The notes below the pieces were generated by a model that ran no database searches, was not told the DNA's origin, and worked only from the letters and a program-made list of their open reading frames with translations. Shown in pieces: positions 8,701-16,849 of a stretch of DNA of 64,000 nt (position 1 is the stretch's first letter; each line of letters opens with the position of its first letter). The translations under genes were made by a program, and so were the position numbers. Source of the DNA: Microcoleus vaginatus PCC 9802 (GTDB lineage: Bacteria; Cyanobacteriota; Cyanobacteriia; Cyanobacteriales; Microcoleaceae); assembly GCA_022701275.1 (NCBI GenBank), contig CP031740.1:2553001-2617000 (forward strand). Reading direction: 5' to 3'.

Positions 8701-11137
8701 TATCGCGATCGCCTTGATGGAAATGTTTAAAGCATCAAGTTTTAAAGCGAAAATTTTCAATTTAGTTTATCCATTTGTTCGCATTTGGCAGGAGCCGATG
8801 CACACTGTACTGATGCCTTTGCTGGAAGGCTATCAAGGGGGTTTGGAAACGGGAGATTTGGAGTTCGCTGCTTACTGTGCCTATAACCGCTGTCAACTCG
8901 CTTATGCTGCGGGAAATGAACTTCTACAACTGGGAGAAGAGATGCAAACCTATACAGAGGCGATCGCCCAGCTCAAACAAACAACTGCTCTAAACTTTCA
9001 GCAAATTGTGCAACAGGCCGTCTTAAATTGGACAGGTGAAGCCGACTATCCCCAGAAATTGGTTGGAGAAGCTTACGATGAAACGACACGATTACCTCAG
9101 CATAAATTAGCAGGAGATACTTACTCGATCGGGAGCGTCTATGCTCATAAATTGATTCTGGCTTACCATTTTGGGCAACCCCAGGAAGCTCTGGAAATAG
9201 CTCAAATTGCCGAGAAAACTATTGGTGGCATTATCGGAACTGTGTTCTATGGAGTCTTTTATTTCTATCATGCACTGACGTTACTCGCAAACACAAACAC
9301 CTTGCCAATTAGTGAAGCGGTTACGAAGGATCTTGAGCAACTTACTAACTGGGCAACTCATGCACCCATGAACTTTGCCCACAAATGCGATTTAATTCGA
9401 GCCGAACAGCAGCGAATTTTAGGACACAAAGCAGAGGCGATCGACCTCTACGATGGCGCGATCTTCCTCGCTAAAGAAAACCAATTTCTCAACGAAGAAG
9501 CCTTAGCCAACGAACTCGCCGCTAAATTCTACCTCAATTGGGGCAAAGAAAAAGTCGCCGCAGGCTATATGCAGGAAGCCTACTATTGTTACGCCCGCTG
9601 GGGAGCAAAAGCCAAAACCGATGACCTAGAAAAACGTTATCCCGATCTGCTGCGCCCCATCTTACAACAGGCAGCCCAACCCCTCTCTATTTTAGAAACC
9701 CTATCCACCCTCACCAATTCAACCTACTCCTTTCATTCGAGCGCCCACCACACTAGCTCCAGTACCTCCATCAACCAGGCTCTAGATTTTTCTACCCTGC
9801 TGCAAATCTCCCAAGTCATCTCCAGCACGATCGACCTGGATGAGTTGTTGCAAATTGTGACCCAAACCATGTTACAAAACTCGGGAGCCGATCGCTGTGT
9901 ACTGATGCTCTGCCAAGATCAACAATGGCAAGTGCGGGCGATGGCTACCGGGGAATACATTAGCCTGCAAACGGAACCCCTAGAGAACAATCCTACCGTT
10001 CCGGTTAAATTAATCCACTATGTAAAAAACACCATAGCAACAGTTGTCATCGATCAGCTCAAAACTGATCTGCCTGTGATTGACGATTATTTAGAGTACC
10101 ACCAACCAGAGAGTTTGCTGGGTTTGCCAATTCTAAATCAGGGGAATTTGGTCGGCATTTTGTATCTAGAAAATCGGATAACCAGTGGAGTGTTTAGTCG
10201 CGATCGCGTCCTACTGCTGAATTTTCTCTCTAGTCAAGCGGCGATCGCTCTGGAGAATGCCCGCCTCTATCACCAAGTGCAGCAGACTTTGAATGAACTT
10301 CAGCAAACTCAGATGCAAATGATCCAAAGTGAAAAGATGTCAGCATTAGGTAATCTCGTGGCAGGGGTTGCCCATGAAATCAATAACCCCGTTGGTTTTA
10401 TTACCGGGAACATTAATGAAGCTCATGCTGGAGTCCAAGACTTAATTGATTATTTGCGCCTCTATCAAGAAACGTTTCCTCAACCGGCAGCAGAATTGAT
10501 TGAGAAAGCAGAGGAAATAGATTTAGATTATCTCGTAGAAGATTTACCCAAAATGTTGAGTTCCATGAAAATAGGATGCGAGCGCATCAGAAACATCAGC
10601 ACCTCACTCCGCACTTTCTCTCGCGCCGATACGGCACATAAAGTTGAGGCTAATATCCACGAAGGACTCAATAGCACTTTGATGATTTTACGCCATCGCC
10701 TGAAAGCGAACGACAAGCATCCTGAAATTAAAATCATTAAAGAGTACGGCAATGTTCCAAAAGTAAAATGTTATTTGGGACAATTAAACCAGGTATTTAT
10801 GAATCTGTTGGCCAATGCGATAGATGCCTTAGAAGAATCCAATCAAGGACGGACTTTTGCCGAGATTCAAGCCCACCCCAATCAAATTACTATTCGGACA
10901 CAAGTAGAAAGGAAAAATGTAAGAATTTCCATCGCCGATAACGGAAATGGAATGTCCGAAGAGGTCAAAAATAGGATTTTTGACCATCTATTTACCACTA
11001 AGGACGTGGGCAAAGGAACTGGGTTAGGACTGGCGATCGCGCGTCAAATTGTAGAAGAAAAACACGGCGGTAAACTGAGTTGTATTTCTTCACTGGGAGA
11101 AGGAACGGAGTTTGTCATTGAGATTTTAATTGATTAA
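5753..11137 (+). CDS. Serine/threonine kinase - AAA ATPase - GAF - histidine kinase fusion
   Basis: A 1794-residue signalling protein. Order of parts: protein kinase (about 8-270; catalytic loop HKDIKPANIL near 128-137, activation site LIDFSIAS near 149); AAA-type ATPase (Walker A GFSGIGKTA near 338-346, Walker B VIFLDDLQWAD near 464-474); a long helical, TPR-like middle (about 750-1300); a GAF domain (about 1350-1500); a short coiled coil; and a histidine kinase with H-box AGVAHEINNPVGF (His near 1540) and a complete GHKL ATP site ([19 protein letters not shown]) at the end. The family is common in filamentous cyanobacteria and links two phosphorylation chemistries. The usual DFG is DFS here, so Ser/Thr kinase activity should not be assumed. 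No response regulator lies beside it. The start has no clear ribosome binding site. Confidence 0.93.
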   Translation: MIELTGYQILDRIYSGTRTLVYRGSRLCDKKSVIIKVLRNEYPSFSELLHFRNQYTITKNLNLPGIIQTYSLEAYRNGYALIMEDFGGISLNQWTGTGKTVQSLVDFFQIAIDLSNTLDILYRHRIIHKDIKPANILINPETKQVKLIDFSIASLLPRETQMLMSPNVLEGTLSYLSPEQTGRMNRGIDYRTDFYSLGVTFYELLTGELPFQSNDPMELVHSHIAKQPPPLGENRRGEIPQVLWGIVMKLMAKNAEDRYQSALGLKFDLEFCLRQLEGSGKIESFAIAQRDVCERFIIPEKLYGRKSEVAQLLAAFDRISGCETLFGKEGRRELMLVAGFSGIGKTAIVNEIHKPIVRQRGYFIKGKFDQFNRNIPFSGFVQAFRELMGQLLSESEAQLAAWKTQILAALGDSAQVIIEVIPELEPIISQQQTATELSGTAAQNRFNLLFQKFLQVFTTKEHPLVIFLDDLQWADAASLKLMQLLMSESDARYLLLIGAYRDNEVSAAHPLMLALEEIGKAQAAIKTITLAALTETSLNQLVADTLSCSPAIAQPLTQLIYQKTKGNPFFSVQFLKMLHDEGLIKFDFDEGNWQCDIAKVKALAVTDDIVDFMALQLQKLPPATQNVLKLAACIGNQFDLGTLAVVSEQLATETAADLWKALQEELILPESEVYKFYMGQEKQEQAQNSEVVNYKFLHDRVQQAAYSLIPEDQKQSVHLHIGQLLFARTSAEQLDERIFAIVSQFNRGIDRIAIQQQRDHLANLNLMAARKARLSAAYPASAQYCEIGLQLLATDSSDQWMRQPLLTSELHIEAANSACLIGAFERVDACVEAVLQHTSNPLEQVKALEIKIQSLIARNQLSDAIQVAGAILQELDVELPEHPTQDMVAPALNAIGDRLMSVDVMNSPRMSDPQKLAAMNILSSMASAAYIGSPALYPLIVLKQIELSLQFGNAIQTPYAYSTYGLILCAYGGQIVAGNHAADIAIALMEMFKASSFKAKIFNLVYPFVRIWQEPMHTVLMPLLEGYQGGLETGDLEFAAYCAYNRCQLAYAAGNELLQLGEEMQTYTEAIAQLKQTTALNFQQIVQQAVLNWTGEADYPQKLVGEAYDETTRLPQHKLAGDTYSIGSVYAHKLILAYHFGQPQEALEIAQIAEKTIGGIIGTVFYGVFYFYHALTLLANTNTLPISEAVTKDLEQLTNWATHAPMNFAHKCDLIRAEQQRILGHKAEAIDLYDGAIFLAKENQFLNEEALANELAAKFYLNWGKEKVAAGYMQEAYYCYARWGAKAKTDDLEKRYPDLLRPILQQAAQPLSILETLSTLTNSTYSFHSSAHHTSSSTSINQALDFSTLLQISQVISSTIDLDELLQIVTQTMLQNSGADRCVLMLCQDQQWQVRAMATGEYISLQTEPLENNPTVPVKLIHYVKNTIATVVIDQLKTDLPVIDDYLEYHQPESLLGLPILNQGNLVGILYLENRITSGVFSRDRVLLLNFLSSQAAIALENARLYHQVQQTLNELQQTQMQMIQSEKMSALGNLVAGVAHEINNPVGFITGNINEAHAGVQDLIDYLRLYQETFPQPAAELIEKAEEIDLDYLVEDLPKMLSSMKIGCERIRNISTSLRTFSRADTAHKVEANIHEGLNSTLMILRHRLKANDKHPEIKIIKEYGNVPKVKCYLGQLNQVFMNLLANAIDALEESNQGRTFAEIQAHPNQITIRTQVERKNVRISIADNGNGMSEEVKNRIFDHLFTTKDVGKGTGLGLAIARQIVEEKHGGKLSCISSLGEGTEFVIEILID

Positions 11138-11160
11138 AACTCATGACTAAAGACTAAGGA

Positions 11161-12777
11161 CTATTGCAGCGGCAAAAATACTGTCATCACCTCACCCTTT
11201 TGGGGCCGCTGGCGAATTACCAACTTCCCGCCAGCAGCCCGAAATAAATTCTTAGTCACGCTCAAATTTAAACTCAAACTTCCCGTCTCCGGCTGCACCA
11301 TCAACAAAGGCCCGATCGAGCGCAAAGGACCATTAGCCTTAGCTGCAAAAGTCGATGCGCCATTATCTTCAGGTAGGTGTTCCGATTCCAACTGCAACTT
11401 TAACTGATCACCGGCCAATGTCACCTCCACCTGAATGCGACTCCCCGAGGGCAAAGTTCGAGTAAAATTCTCAATCAAATTAGTTAAAACCTGATCCAAC
11501 ATCGTCGGATCGCTGACTACCGCCGGCAACTTTTTCGGCACAATAACTTCCAAAGTATGGTTGCGAACACTCGCCTGTTTTTGCCAGCGGGGAATGCTAT
11601 TTTGCAGAACTTCACCTAGGGACATTGCTGTTAGCTGCACGCCCGAATTTTTAGCTTGCGACATTTCCAATTCCACGGCGCGGAAAATTAAACCGAAGCG
11701 ATCGATCTGAGCGGTACACTCAGCATCAATCATTTCCAAACGCTTGACCACGATCGGCTCAAGTTTGGGACGTTTGAGCAGCAATCGAGTCAGGGTGCGA
11801 ATGGTAGCTAAAGGTGTGCGGACTTCGTGGGCGATCGCCTGTAGCAATTCCACCTCTTTAGTAGCCAGAGGAATTGGAGATTTGCAGTTGATATCTGTAG
11901 CCGATAACTTTTGATGCCTCGGGTTCAAACCATCATCAATTCTTTCATCCTTTATCCTGCCTGCTTCATCTTTCCCAAGCGGTAAATTATGTAACAGCAA
12001 GCGGCTGAACTGCATCACTGTTTGATAATGGGGTTCCACAGGCAAAAACTGCTGGAACAGCGCGTCTAATTTAGTAGAATTATTAGTTAATTGGCTAACT
12101 GGTAAATTGAAGCTAGCGTCAGAATTGGCAAGCAAACATTCGCTTTCAGTCACCCTGCGCCGCAAAACCTCCCAAGCTTTGGCGACTACTTGCGGATCGA
12201 AAGAAAATAGAAAAGCCGGAATTCCCGCAGAATTTTCACCCAAAACCATCACCAGGCTAAAACTAGCAGTTAAAACCAAACAAAACTGCTCGTTGGCTAA
12301 GGGATCACCACTTGTCAAAGCCAAAGCCGGGGCCGCCGCAGGCATAGATGTTTGGACATCAGCCGCGGGCATTAAAGCTAAAGTTTGTCTAGCCCGAAAA
12401 GACCACAAAGCTGCATCGTTTTCGGGAATACTGGTAAAAATCCAATTGGCAAAGCCCGAAGCCAAAGCGGGGTCAGTCAAAACCGAAGACGGGCCCGACA
12501 AAACCAATCCCTGACAGGAATTGGGGATTGTCGATCGACAATTTGCTCGATCGGCATCTGTTTTTTGTCCTGATTTTTGCCGGTCGAGCATTTGATTCAA
12601 AGCTGCGATCGCTCCGTACCATTCCTGTTCAGCTTTCAGCCGAGAAGCCCCACGGCTTGCAGGACACCGATGGCGGTTGTTTTCTCCCGCCAACTTAGCA
12701 TCAAAGAGACTCAGGTCATTTTCTTGGCCTTCGGAGGCTAAAATTTCGCTTATTGTCGGTAAAAAGTAAGTATTCAC
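11161..12777 (-). CDS. Sensor histidine kinase, soluble, with weak ATP-site motifs
   Basis: A 538-residue protein without membrane segments. The C-terminal half has a clear H-box, AHEVRTPLATIRTLTRLLLK (phospho-His near 312), and an N-box-like DQVLTNLIENFTRTL. The usual D-x-G-x-G and G-x-G-x-G boxes of the ATP lid are not apparent: the corresponding segment runs from about residue 455 to 500 and reads as non-glycine sequence with only GGKLV near the end. Kinase activity is therefore uncertain. The N-terminal half (about 1-290) is an unrecognised, possibly ligand-sensing region that contains low-conservation linkers with repeat-like DNA (near 11940-11965 and 12500-12580). It is convergent with the kinase giant, 23 bases away. 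Confidence 0.8.
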   Translation of the reverse strand: MNTYFLPTISEILASEGQENDLSLFDAKLAGENNRHRCPASRGASRLKAEQEWYGAIAALNQMLDRQKSGQKTDADRANCRSTIPNSCQGLVLSGPSSVLTDPALASGFANWIFTSIPENDAALWSFRARQTLALMPAADVQTSMPAAAPALALTSGDPLANEQFCLVLTASFSLVMVLGENSAGIPAFLFSFDPQVVAKAWEVLRRRVTESECLLANSDASFNLPVSQLTNNSTKLDALFQQFLPVEPHYQTVMQFSRLLLHNLPLGKDEAGRIKDERIDDGLNPRHQKLSATDINCKSPIPLATKEVELLQAIAHEVRTPLATIRTLTRLLLKRPKLEPIVVKRLEMIDAECTAQIDRFGLIFRAVELEMSQAKNSGVQLTAMSLGEVLQNSIPRWQKQASVRNHTLEVIVPKKLPAVVSDPTMLDQVLTNLIENFTRTLPSGSRIQVEVTLAGDQLKLQLESEHLPEDNGASTFAAKANGPLRSIGPLLMVQPETGSLSLNLSVTKNLFRAAGGKLVIRQRPQKGEVMTVFLPLQ

Positions 12778-13045
12778 AGTTATAAACCCACCTTCGGAGG
12801 CATGAAGGGTGAAGTATTTATGTATAGGAAAGTTCAGGAGTTAGGAGTCAAGCACTAGCACGATCGAAAAATCCCGCATAACTTCTTGCACCTTCCTCCT
12901 AACTCACAGGATATCCACATTTGTCAACTAACGATATTGGCAGAACCGTACCAATAAGCCGCAATCTCCGCGCTTGGGGCGATATTTTGCACGATCGCCC
13001 TGACAAAAGTGCAAAATGAAGTAAGTTAAACACCGTGCTTTCCTT
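12778..13045. other. Intergenic region between divergent histidine kinase and tldD
   Basis: 268 bases between divergently transcribed genes, so it should hold both promoters. I see short imperfect repeats built of TAGGAGTTAGGAG/CTCCTAACTC words but no convincing promoter or operator motif, and no small open frame worth reporting. Confidence 0.4.
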
Positions 13046-14452
13046 ATGCCCACCTCGATCGCCGACTCGAAAAATCTGCTGTCAGACTTAATGGCACGCT
13101 ACCGGAACCAAGTCGATTATCTGGCAATTCGACTCGAAGAAGCCGAAGGCACCGACATCCTGCTGCGGGGCGAAAAAATTGAAACCCTCAGCGAAGGAGT
13201 CTCAATTGGCGGCCAAGTCAGAGCTTGTCACAAAGGCGGCTGGGGCTTTGCCAGTTTTAACCGACTTTCCACCCTCGCCGAAAGAATCGAAGAAGCCATC
13301 GCGGCAGCCAAACTGATCGGGGAAGAAGAAACGATTCTGGCGCCTGTCACCCCAATACAAGACATTTGCTTGCTGCCGCTGACAGGAACAGACCCCCGTC
13401 TGGTTCCCCTAATTGACAAAAAGCAATTGTGCGATCGCTACGCGGCGATTCTCCGCAGCATTGACCCCCGCATCGCCACAATCTCCGTGCGCTACGGCGA
13501 CAGCACCCAGCGGATGCTCCTGGCCACCTCCGAAGGCACCATGCTCGAACAAGGTTGGGCAGACATGGAAATGCGCTTTGCAGCCACCGCCCGGAGTGGG
13601 GAAACCGTACAAACCGGCCGCGAAACCACCGGTTCCCGCAAAGCCTACGAAGATTTAACCGATCTCGATGTTCAAGTTCGCAGCGCCGCCCAGAGAGCCG
13701 TAGATTCCCTAGCCTTACCCCCCGTCCAAGGCAACACCTACACCGTCGTCATTGACCCGATTTTGACCGGATTGTTCGTCCACGAAGCCTTCGGACACCT
13801 TTCCGAAGCCGACATGGCCTACGAAAATCCCGACATCTTGGAAATTATGACCCTCGGTCGCCAGTTCGGTCCCAAAAACTTGCAAATTTTCGACGGTGCA
13901 GCGCCAGAGGGACACCGGGGCAGCTATTTCTACGACGATGAAGGCACTCCGGCGACTACTACTCAGTTAATTAAAGACGGCGCTTTAGTCGGGCGGCTGC
14001 ACTCGCGGGAAACTGCTGGCAAGTTGGGAGAAACGCCTACTGGCAATGCTCGCTGTTTGAATTATCATTATCCGCCAATCGTCCGCATGACGAATACTTG
14101 GATCGAACGGGGTGACACGCCAGTTGCTGACTTATTTTCTGGTATCAAAGAAGGAGTTTATGCGCGCAATTGGCAAGGCGGCATGACTAACGGCGAAATG
14201 TTTACTTTCAGTGCGGGCGAAGCTTGGATGATCCGCGACGGAAAACTAGACAATCCGGTGCGCGATGTTACTCTTTCGGGTAATGTTTTCACCACTTTAG
14301 CTGATATTGAGGCGATCGGCGACGATTTCTACTGGGATGAATCCGGCGGCTGCGGCAAGGCAGGACAAAGCGGTTTGCCCGTGGGGTGCGGCGGCCCGAG
14401 TTTGCGGATTCGCGATGTCGTTGTTGGTGGCGAAGCTGCGGAAGAAGATTAA
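13046..14452 (+). CDS. tldD: TldD/PmbA family metallopeptidase
   Basis: A 468-residue TldD-type protein. The zinc-site helix HEAFGHLSEAD (HExxxH, about residues 244-254) is intact, followed by the family segments DEGTPATTTQLIKDG near 300 and NYHYPPIVRMTNTWIERGD near 342. In other bacteria TldD and TldE (PmbA) form a heterodimeric protease that trims modified peptides and takes part in gyrase-inhibitor processing. No second family member is in this window, so the partner must be elsewhere. The start at 13046 matches the family N-terminus, though no ribosome binding site is evident. A strong hairpin terminator follows 14 bases after the stop. Confidence 0.93.
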   Translation: MPTSIADSKNLLSDLMARYRNQVDYLAIRLEEAEGTDILLRGEKIETLSEGVSIGGQVRACHKGGWGFASFNRLSTLAERIEEAIAAAKLIGEEETILAPVTPIQDICLLPLTGTDPRLVPLIDKKQLCDRYAAILRSIDPRIATISVRYGDSTQRMLLATSEGTMLEQGWADMEMRFAATARSGETVQTGRETTGSRKAYEDLTDLDVQVRSAAQRAVDSLALPPVQGNTYTVVIDPILTGLFVHEAFGHLSEADMAYENPDILEIMTLGRQFGPKNLQIFDGAAPEGHRGSYFYDDEGTPATTTQLIKDGALVGRLHSRETAGKLGETPTGNARCLNYHYPPIVRMTNTWIERGDTPVADLFSGIKEGVYARNWQGGMTNGEMFTFSAGEAWMIRDGKLDNPVRDVTLSGNVFTTLADIEAIGDDFYWDESGGCGKAGQSGLPVGCGGPSLRIRDVVVGGEAAEED

Positions 14453-14466
14453 AGCTTCAAAAGTTT

Positions 14467-14519
14467 AAAAAATAAAGGTAAAGCGCCAGATTCCTACTCG
14501 CGCTTTACCTTTATTTTTT
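14467..14519 (+). terminator. Strong factor-independent terminator after tldD
   Basis: Perfect 20-bp arms (14467-14486 and 14500-14519), containing AATAAAGGTAAAGCGC and its complement, around a 13-base loop and ending in a T-run. The A-run on the 5' arm and T-run on the 3' arm suggest it could also work in the opposite direction. The rest of the 307-base gap to the next gene is A/T-rich with no gene seen. Confidence 0.85.
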
Positions 14520-14759
14520 GAGTGCAACATTTCGCGCCCGTTTGTGGTGTCTGATATTGTGACGAGATTGGGCAAAAAAACCGGAATAGCGAACAATTAT
14601 GCCTTGAGTCGTCAAATACCGCTAAAAAATCGGTTTTTTGCTACGCAGTACGTAAGTCCCCAATTAATAAATCGAAATCTTCAATTTTTCTCTTCTTATC
14701 CCAATTTTTAATTCTCCCATTCTCCCCCTAATTCCCTGCAATTATTGCTTTTTTCTGCT

Positions 14760-14969
14760 TTATCTCCCCCCGCCTCGGTCTGGCGGCTCATTTTTATCGT
14801 TATCTGCATCTGCGTCAAAGGTCGGAGTGTCGGCTAGAGTGGTTAAAATTTCGGGAGCAGAGTTGTCTTGAGCAAAAAAGGTCGATCGAGTTTCTAAGCT
14901 TTGAGCGTTAACTGCGGTGCCGCTCAGTAATAGGCTTGACATCAGGATGGAAGAGTAAAGGCGCATCAT
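14760..14969 (-). CDS. patX: Small exported PatX-like protein ending in RGGGR
   Basis: A 69-residue protein. A signal peptide is clear: MMRLYSSILMSSLLLSGTAVNA then QS, with an A-x-A-like cleavage site near residue 22. The mature part is short and acidic (DADADND) and ends in EPPDRGGGR immediately before the stop. This layout, an export signal, a short acidic linker and a terminal RG-x-GR pentapeptide, is that of the PatX family, described in filamentous cyanobacteria as a source of an RG(S/T)GR-type peptide that acts with HetR. Here the middle residue is Gly instead of Ser or Thr. The ATG could be 14969 or 14966. No hetR, hetL or hetF is in the window. Function in a non-heterocystous species is unknown. 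Confidence 0.75.
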   Translation of the reverse strand: MMRLYSSILMSSLLLSGTAVNAQSLETRSTFFAQDNSAPEILTTLADTPTFDADADNDKNEPPDRGGGR

Positions 14970-15243
14970 AAATTTTGGTGTTTGTATTTTCCCCTTCTTG
15001 ATACGCAGTCTGTACTCGGCTATCAGGATAAAAAAAATAATTGCGGTGAAATCATCAATTAGTAAGTAAGGGCACCTGCAATTTTTTTGAGTTTTGGTTA
15101 AAAGCGGGTGAAATCCATCATCTAGCTCGCTTGTTCGCGGATAATTTCTAGTTATCTGCTACTGGCGGGCAACCATCTGAATTCAAGACCATGTTCAAAA
15201 AAAGAATGCTACTCTATGCCCGTGTTCCCAACCGTGGTAGTTA

Positions 15244-15349
15244 TATAGCAATCCTTGCTGGAGTCGTAAATTTTTTACCCCACCCCAACCCTCCCCGAAC
15301 CCGCTCGCTCGGGAGTAAGAAATTCACAAATGATGCGAGGATTGCTATA
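15244..15349. mobile_element. MITE-like element with TATAGCAATCCTYGC inverted ends
   Basis: A 106-base segment bounded by TATAGCAATCCTTGC and the inverted copy of TATAGCAATCCTCGC (14 of 15 match), with TA at both outer ends, as expected for an IS630/Tc1-type TA target. It has no coding capacity. The interior has a CCCCACCCCAACCCTCCCC run and a CCCGCTCGCTCGGG palindrome. Confidence 0.65.
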
Positions 15350-15363
15350 AATCATTCCCAAAT

Positions 15364-15391
15364 CTAAAATCTAAAATCTAAAATCTAAAAT
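15364..15391. repeat. Heptanucleotide tandem repeat (CTAAAAT)x4
   Basis: Four exact head-to-tail copies of CTAAAAT just after the MITE. Seven-base tandem repeats of this sort (STRR type) are typical of filamentous cyanobacteria. The same CTAAAAT words occur upstream of ktrB and near 53170. Confidence 0.85.
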
Positions 15392-15670
15392 GGTATGACC
15401 CTGGAATCCTCTTGAAACGGCTTTCCAACAAGGAAAGGGAAACCCCCAATTGTAAAGTTTTACTACTTTTATGATTAACTTCATAATTTATTGAGGTGAA
15501 GCGGCAACCCGGGGATTAAACACGCAACAGGAGAGTACCCAGGCGCGCCATCAGCACCTTACATATAAATATCTTGGTGAATGAGATTTATTAAAGCGGG
15601 CACTGCCTAATTTTTCACATTAACTTCATAAATGGTTGCTATTGTATTTTTAAATAAATTGTGAACCTTT
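15392..15670. other. Gene-free stretch between the MITE and coaE
   Basis: I find no convincing gene. A small hairpin CTTTCC-AACAA-GGAAAG lies at 15421-15437, followed by an A/T-rich stretch and a G/C-richer segment near 15495-15555 that could fold, which may mark an untranslated RNA. That is a guess without a family match. Confidence 0.3.
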
Positions 15671-15725
15671 GATTTTTTCTGATTTTTTCTGATTTTTTCC
15701 GATCTTTTCTGATCTTTTCTGATCT
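15671..15725. repeat. Decanucleotide tandem repeat (GATTTTTTCT / GATCTTTTCT)
   Basis: Five copies of a ten-base unit in perfect register, three of GATTTTTTCY then two of GATCTTTTCT, plus a partial sixth copy. The switch from TTT to TCT halfway suggests two rounds of expansion. It lies in the 3' flank of coaE. Confidence 0.85.
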
Positions 15726-15906
15726 GGCTTTGTGACAAGAGCGGTTACGCGCCACCCCAAAGGAGGAGTCGAAAGCGGTTGGGGAAAAAAAACCCGTTTA
15801 CAAAATGGTGGAGTCAATCTCAAATCTCAACTCTCAAATCGAACTGGCGCGCAGGGAGTAAAAAAAATTGGTTTTAAAACTGATATCGCGGAGTCAATCT
15901 CAAATA

Positions 15907-16644
15907 TCAAATCTCACAGCGATTGACTTGCACATCTACCTGCAGGAATAGCGAGTCGAGGGTGGACGAGTTGTCCAAAATAACATCAGCTTGTTGACAT
16001 TTTTGAGCTAGCGGCAACTGAGTGTTAATGCGGGCCTGAGCTCGATCGTAACTCAAGCCGTCTCGCTGCATTAGGCGTTCTAACTGCACTTCGGGTGAAC
16101 AGTACACCACCCAAATTTCGGTACACAAGTCAGTCATATTAGCTTCAAACAGCAATGGCACTACTAAAACCAAAGTCAAAGTGTCAGTGGGGGCGCAGAA
16201 ACCGGAGTTTTTTTCAACAATTCTTCGTTCTAGGTTTTGATTGCGGTGAAAAAACCTGGTTTCTTGAGTTTTTGTACCTAAATTCTGTGTGTCCTGGGAT
16301 ACGGGAGTCAATGCCGCAATGCCGCTTTGAGTTTCCTCAACAAATCTGCGACGCACGTAAGGGTGAATCTGTTGTTCCAACCACTGGCGCTCCGCTGGGT
16401 TACAAAAAATAATACTTCCCAACTCTGGCCGATTTAAAGTGCCGTCGGGGAGCAAAATACCGGCGCCGTATCGTTCTACAATAGAGTCAAGTATTGGCGA
16501 ACCGGGGTTCACAGCTTCGCGGGCGTAAATATCGGCATCTAAAATCGGAAATCCACAGGTATCTGCCAGATAATTAGATATAGCGGTTTTACCGGTGGCT
16601 ATGCCCCCAGTTAAACCAATCAGACGCACAATTCGATCGCTCAT
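15907..16644 (-). CDS. coaE: Dephospho-CoA kinase with an in-frame insertion
   Basis: A 245-residue enzyme for the last step of coenzyme A synthesis in the cytoplasm. The P-loop LTGGIATGKT is at residues 11-20, the DAD motif near 36-38, and the late motifs VVPLLFE near 161-167 and RIN(T)QLPLAQK near 205-215 are present. The family is normally about 200 residues. The extra length is one block of about 42 residues (about 113-154) between the HPYVRRRF helix and the VVPLLFE strand. It contains KTQETRFF and repeat-like DNA (GAAACCAGGTTTTTTC), so it looks like an inserted repeat rather than a domain. AGAGAA precedes the ATG at 16644. The gene stands alone, divergent from the haemagglutinin-CHAT gene. 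Confidence 0.93.
   Translation of the reverse strand: MSDRIVRLIGLTGGIATGKTAISNYLADTCGFPILDADIYAREAVNPGSPILDSIVERYGAGILLPDGTLNRPELGSIIFCNPAERQWLEQQIHPYVRRRFVEETQSGIAALTPVSQDTQNLGTKTQETRFFHRNQNLERRIVEKNSGFCAPTDTLTLVLVVPLLFEANMTDLCTEIWVVYCSPEVQLERLMQRDGLSYDRAQARINTQLPLAQKCQQADVILDNSSTLDSLFLQVDVQVNRCEI
16183..16308. repeat. Repeat-derived in-frame insertion within coaE
   Basis: About 126 bases (42 codons) that have no counterpart in the usual CoaE fold. The DNA includes AAACCTGGTTTCTTGAG, close to the AAACCCGGTTTCTTGAG word at 46601-46617 between ktrA and a hypothetical gene, which ties it to a dispersed repeat family of this genome. Boundaries are approximate. Confidence 0.6.
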
Positions 16645-16849
16645 AATTTTCTCTGTTTAAACTTCCTGTGTTTCGACACTTACTGTCAGTCTTTGCTATG
16701 TTGGTGACACAATCAAATTTAGACTTAAAATTTAAGATTTGCGATCGAGAGTTCGCGTTAGGAAGTGTCAGCATTGGGGTGCGATCGACTCTTTTTTACC
16801 TAAAATCTCAATTTTAAACTCGAATCAAGGTCTAGACCGAGGCAAACTT

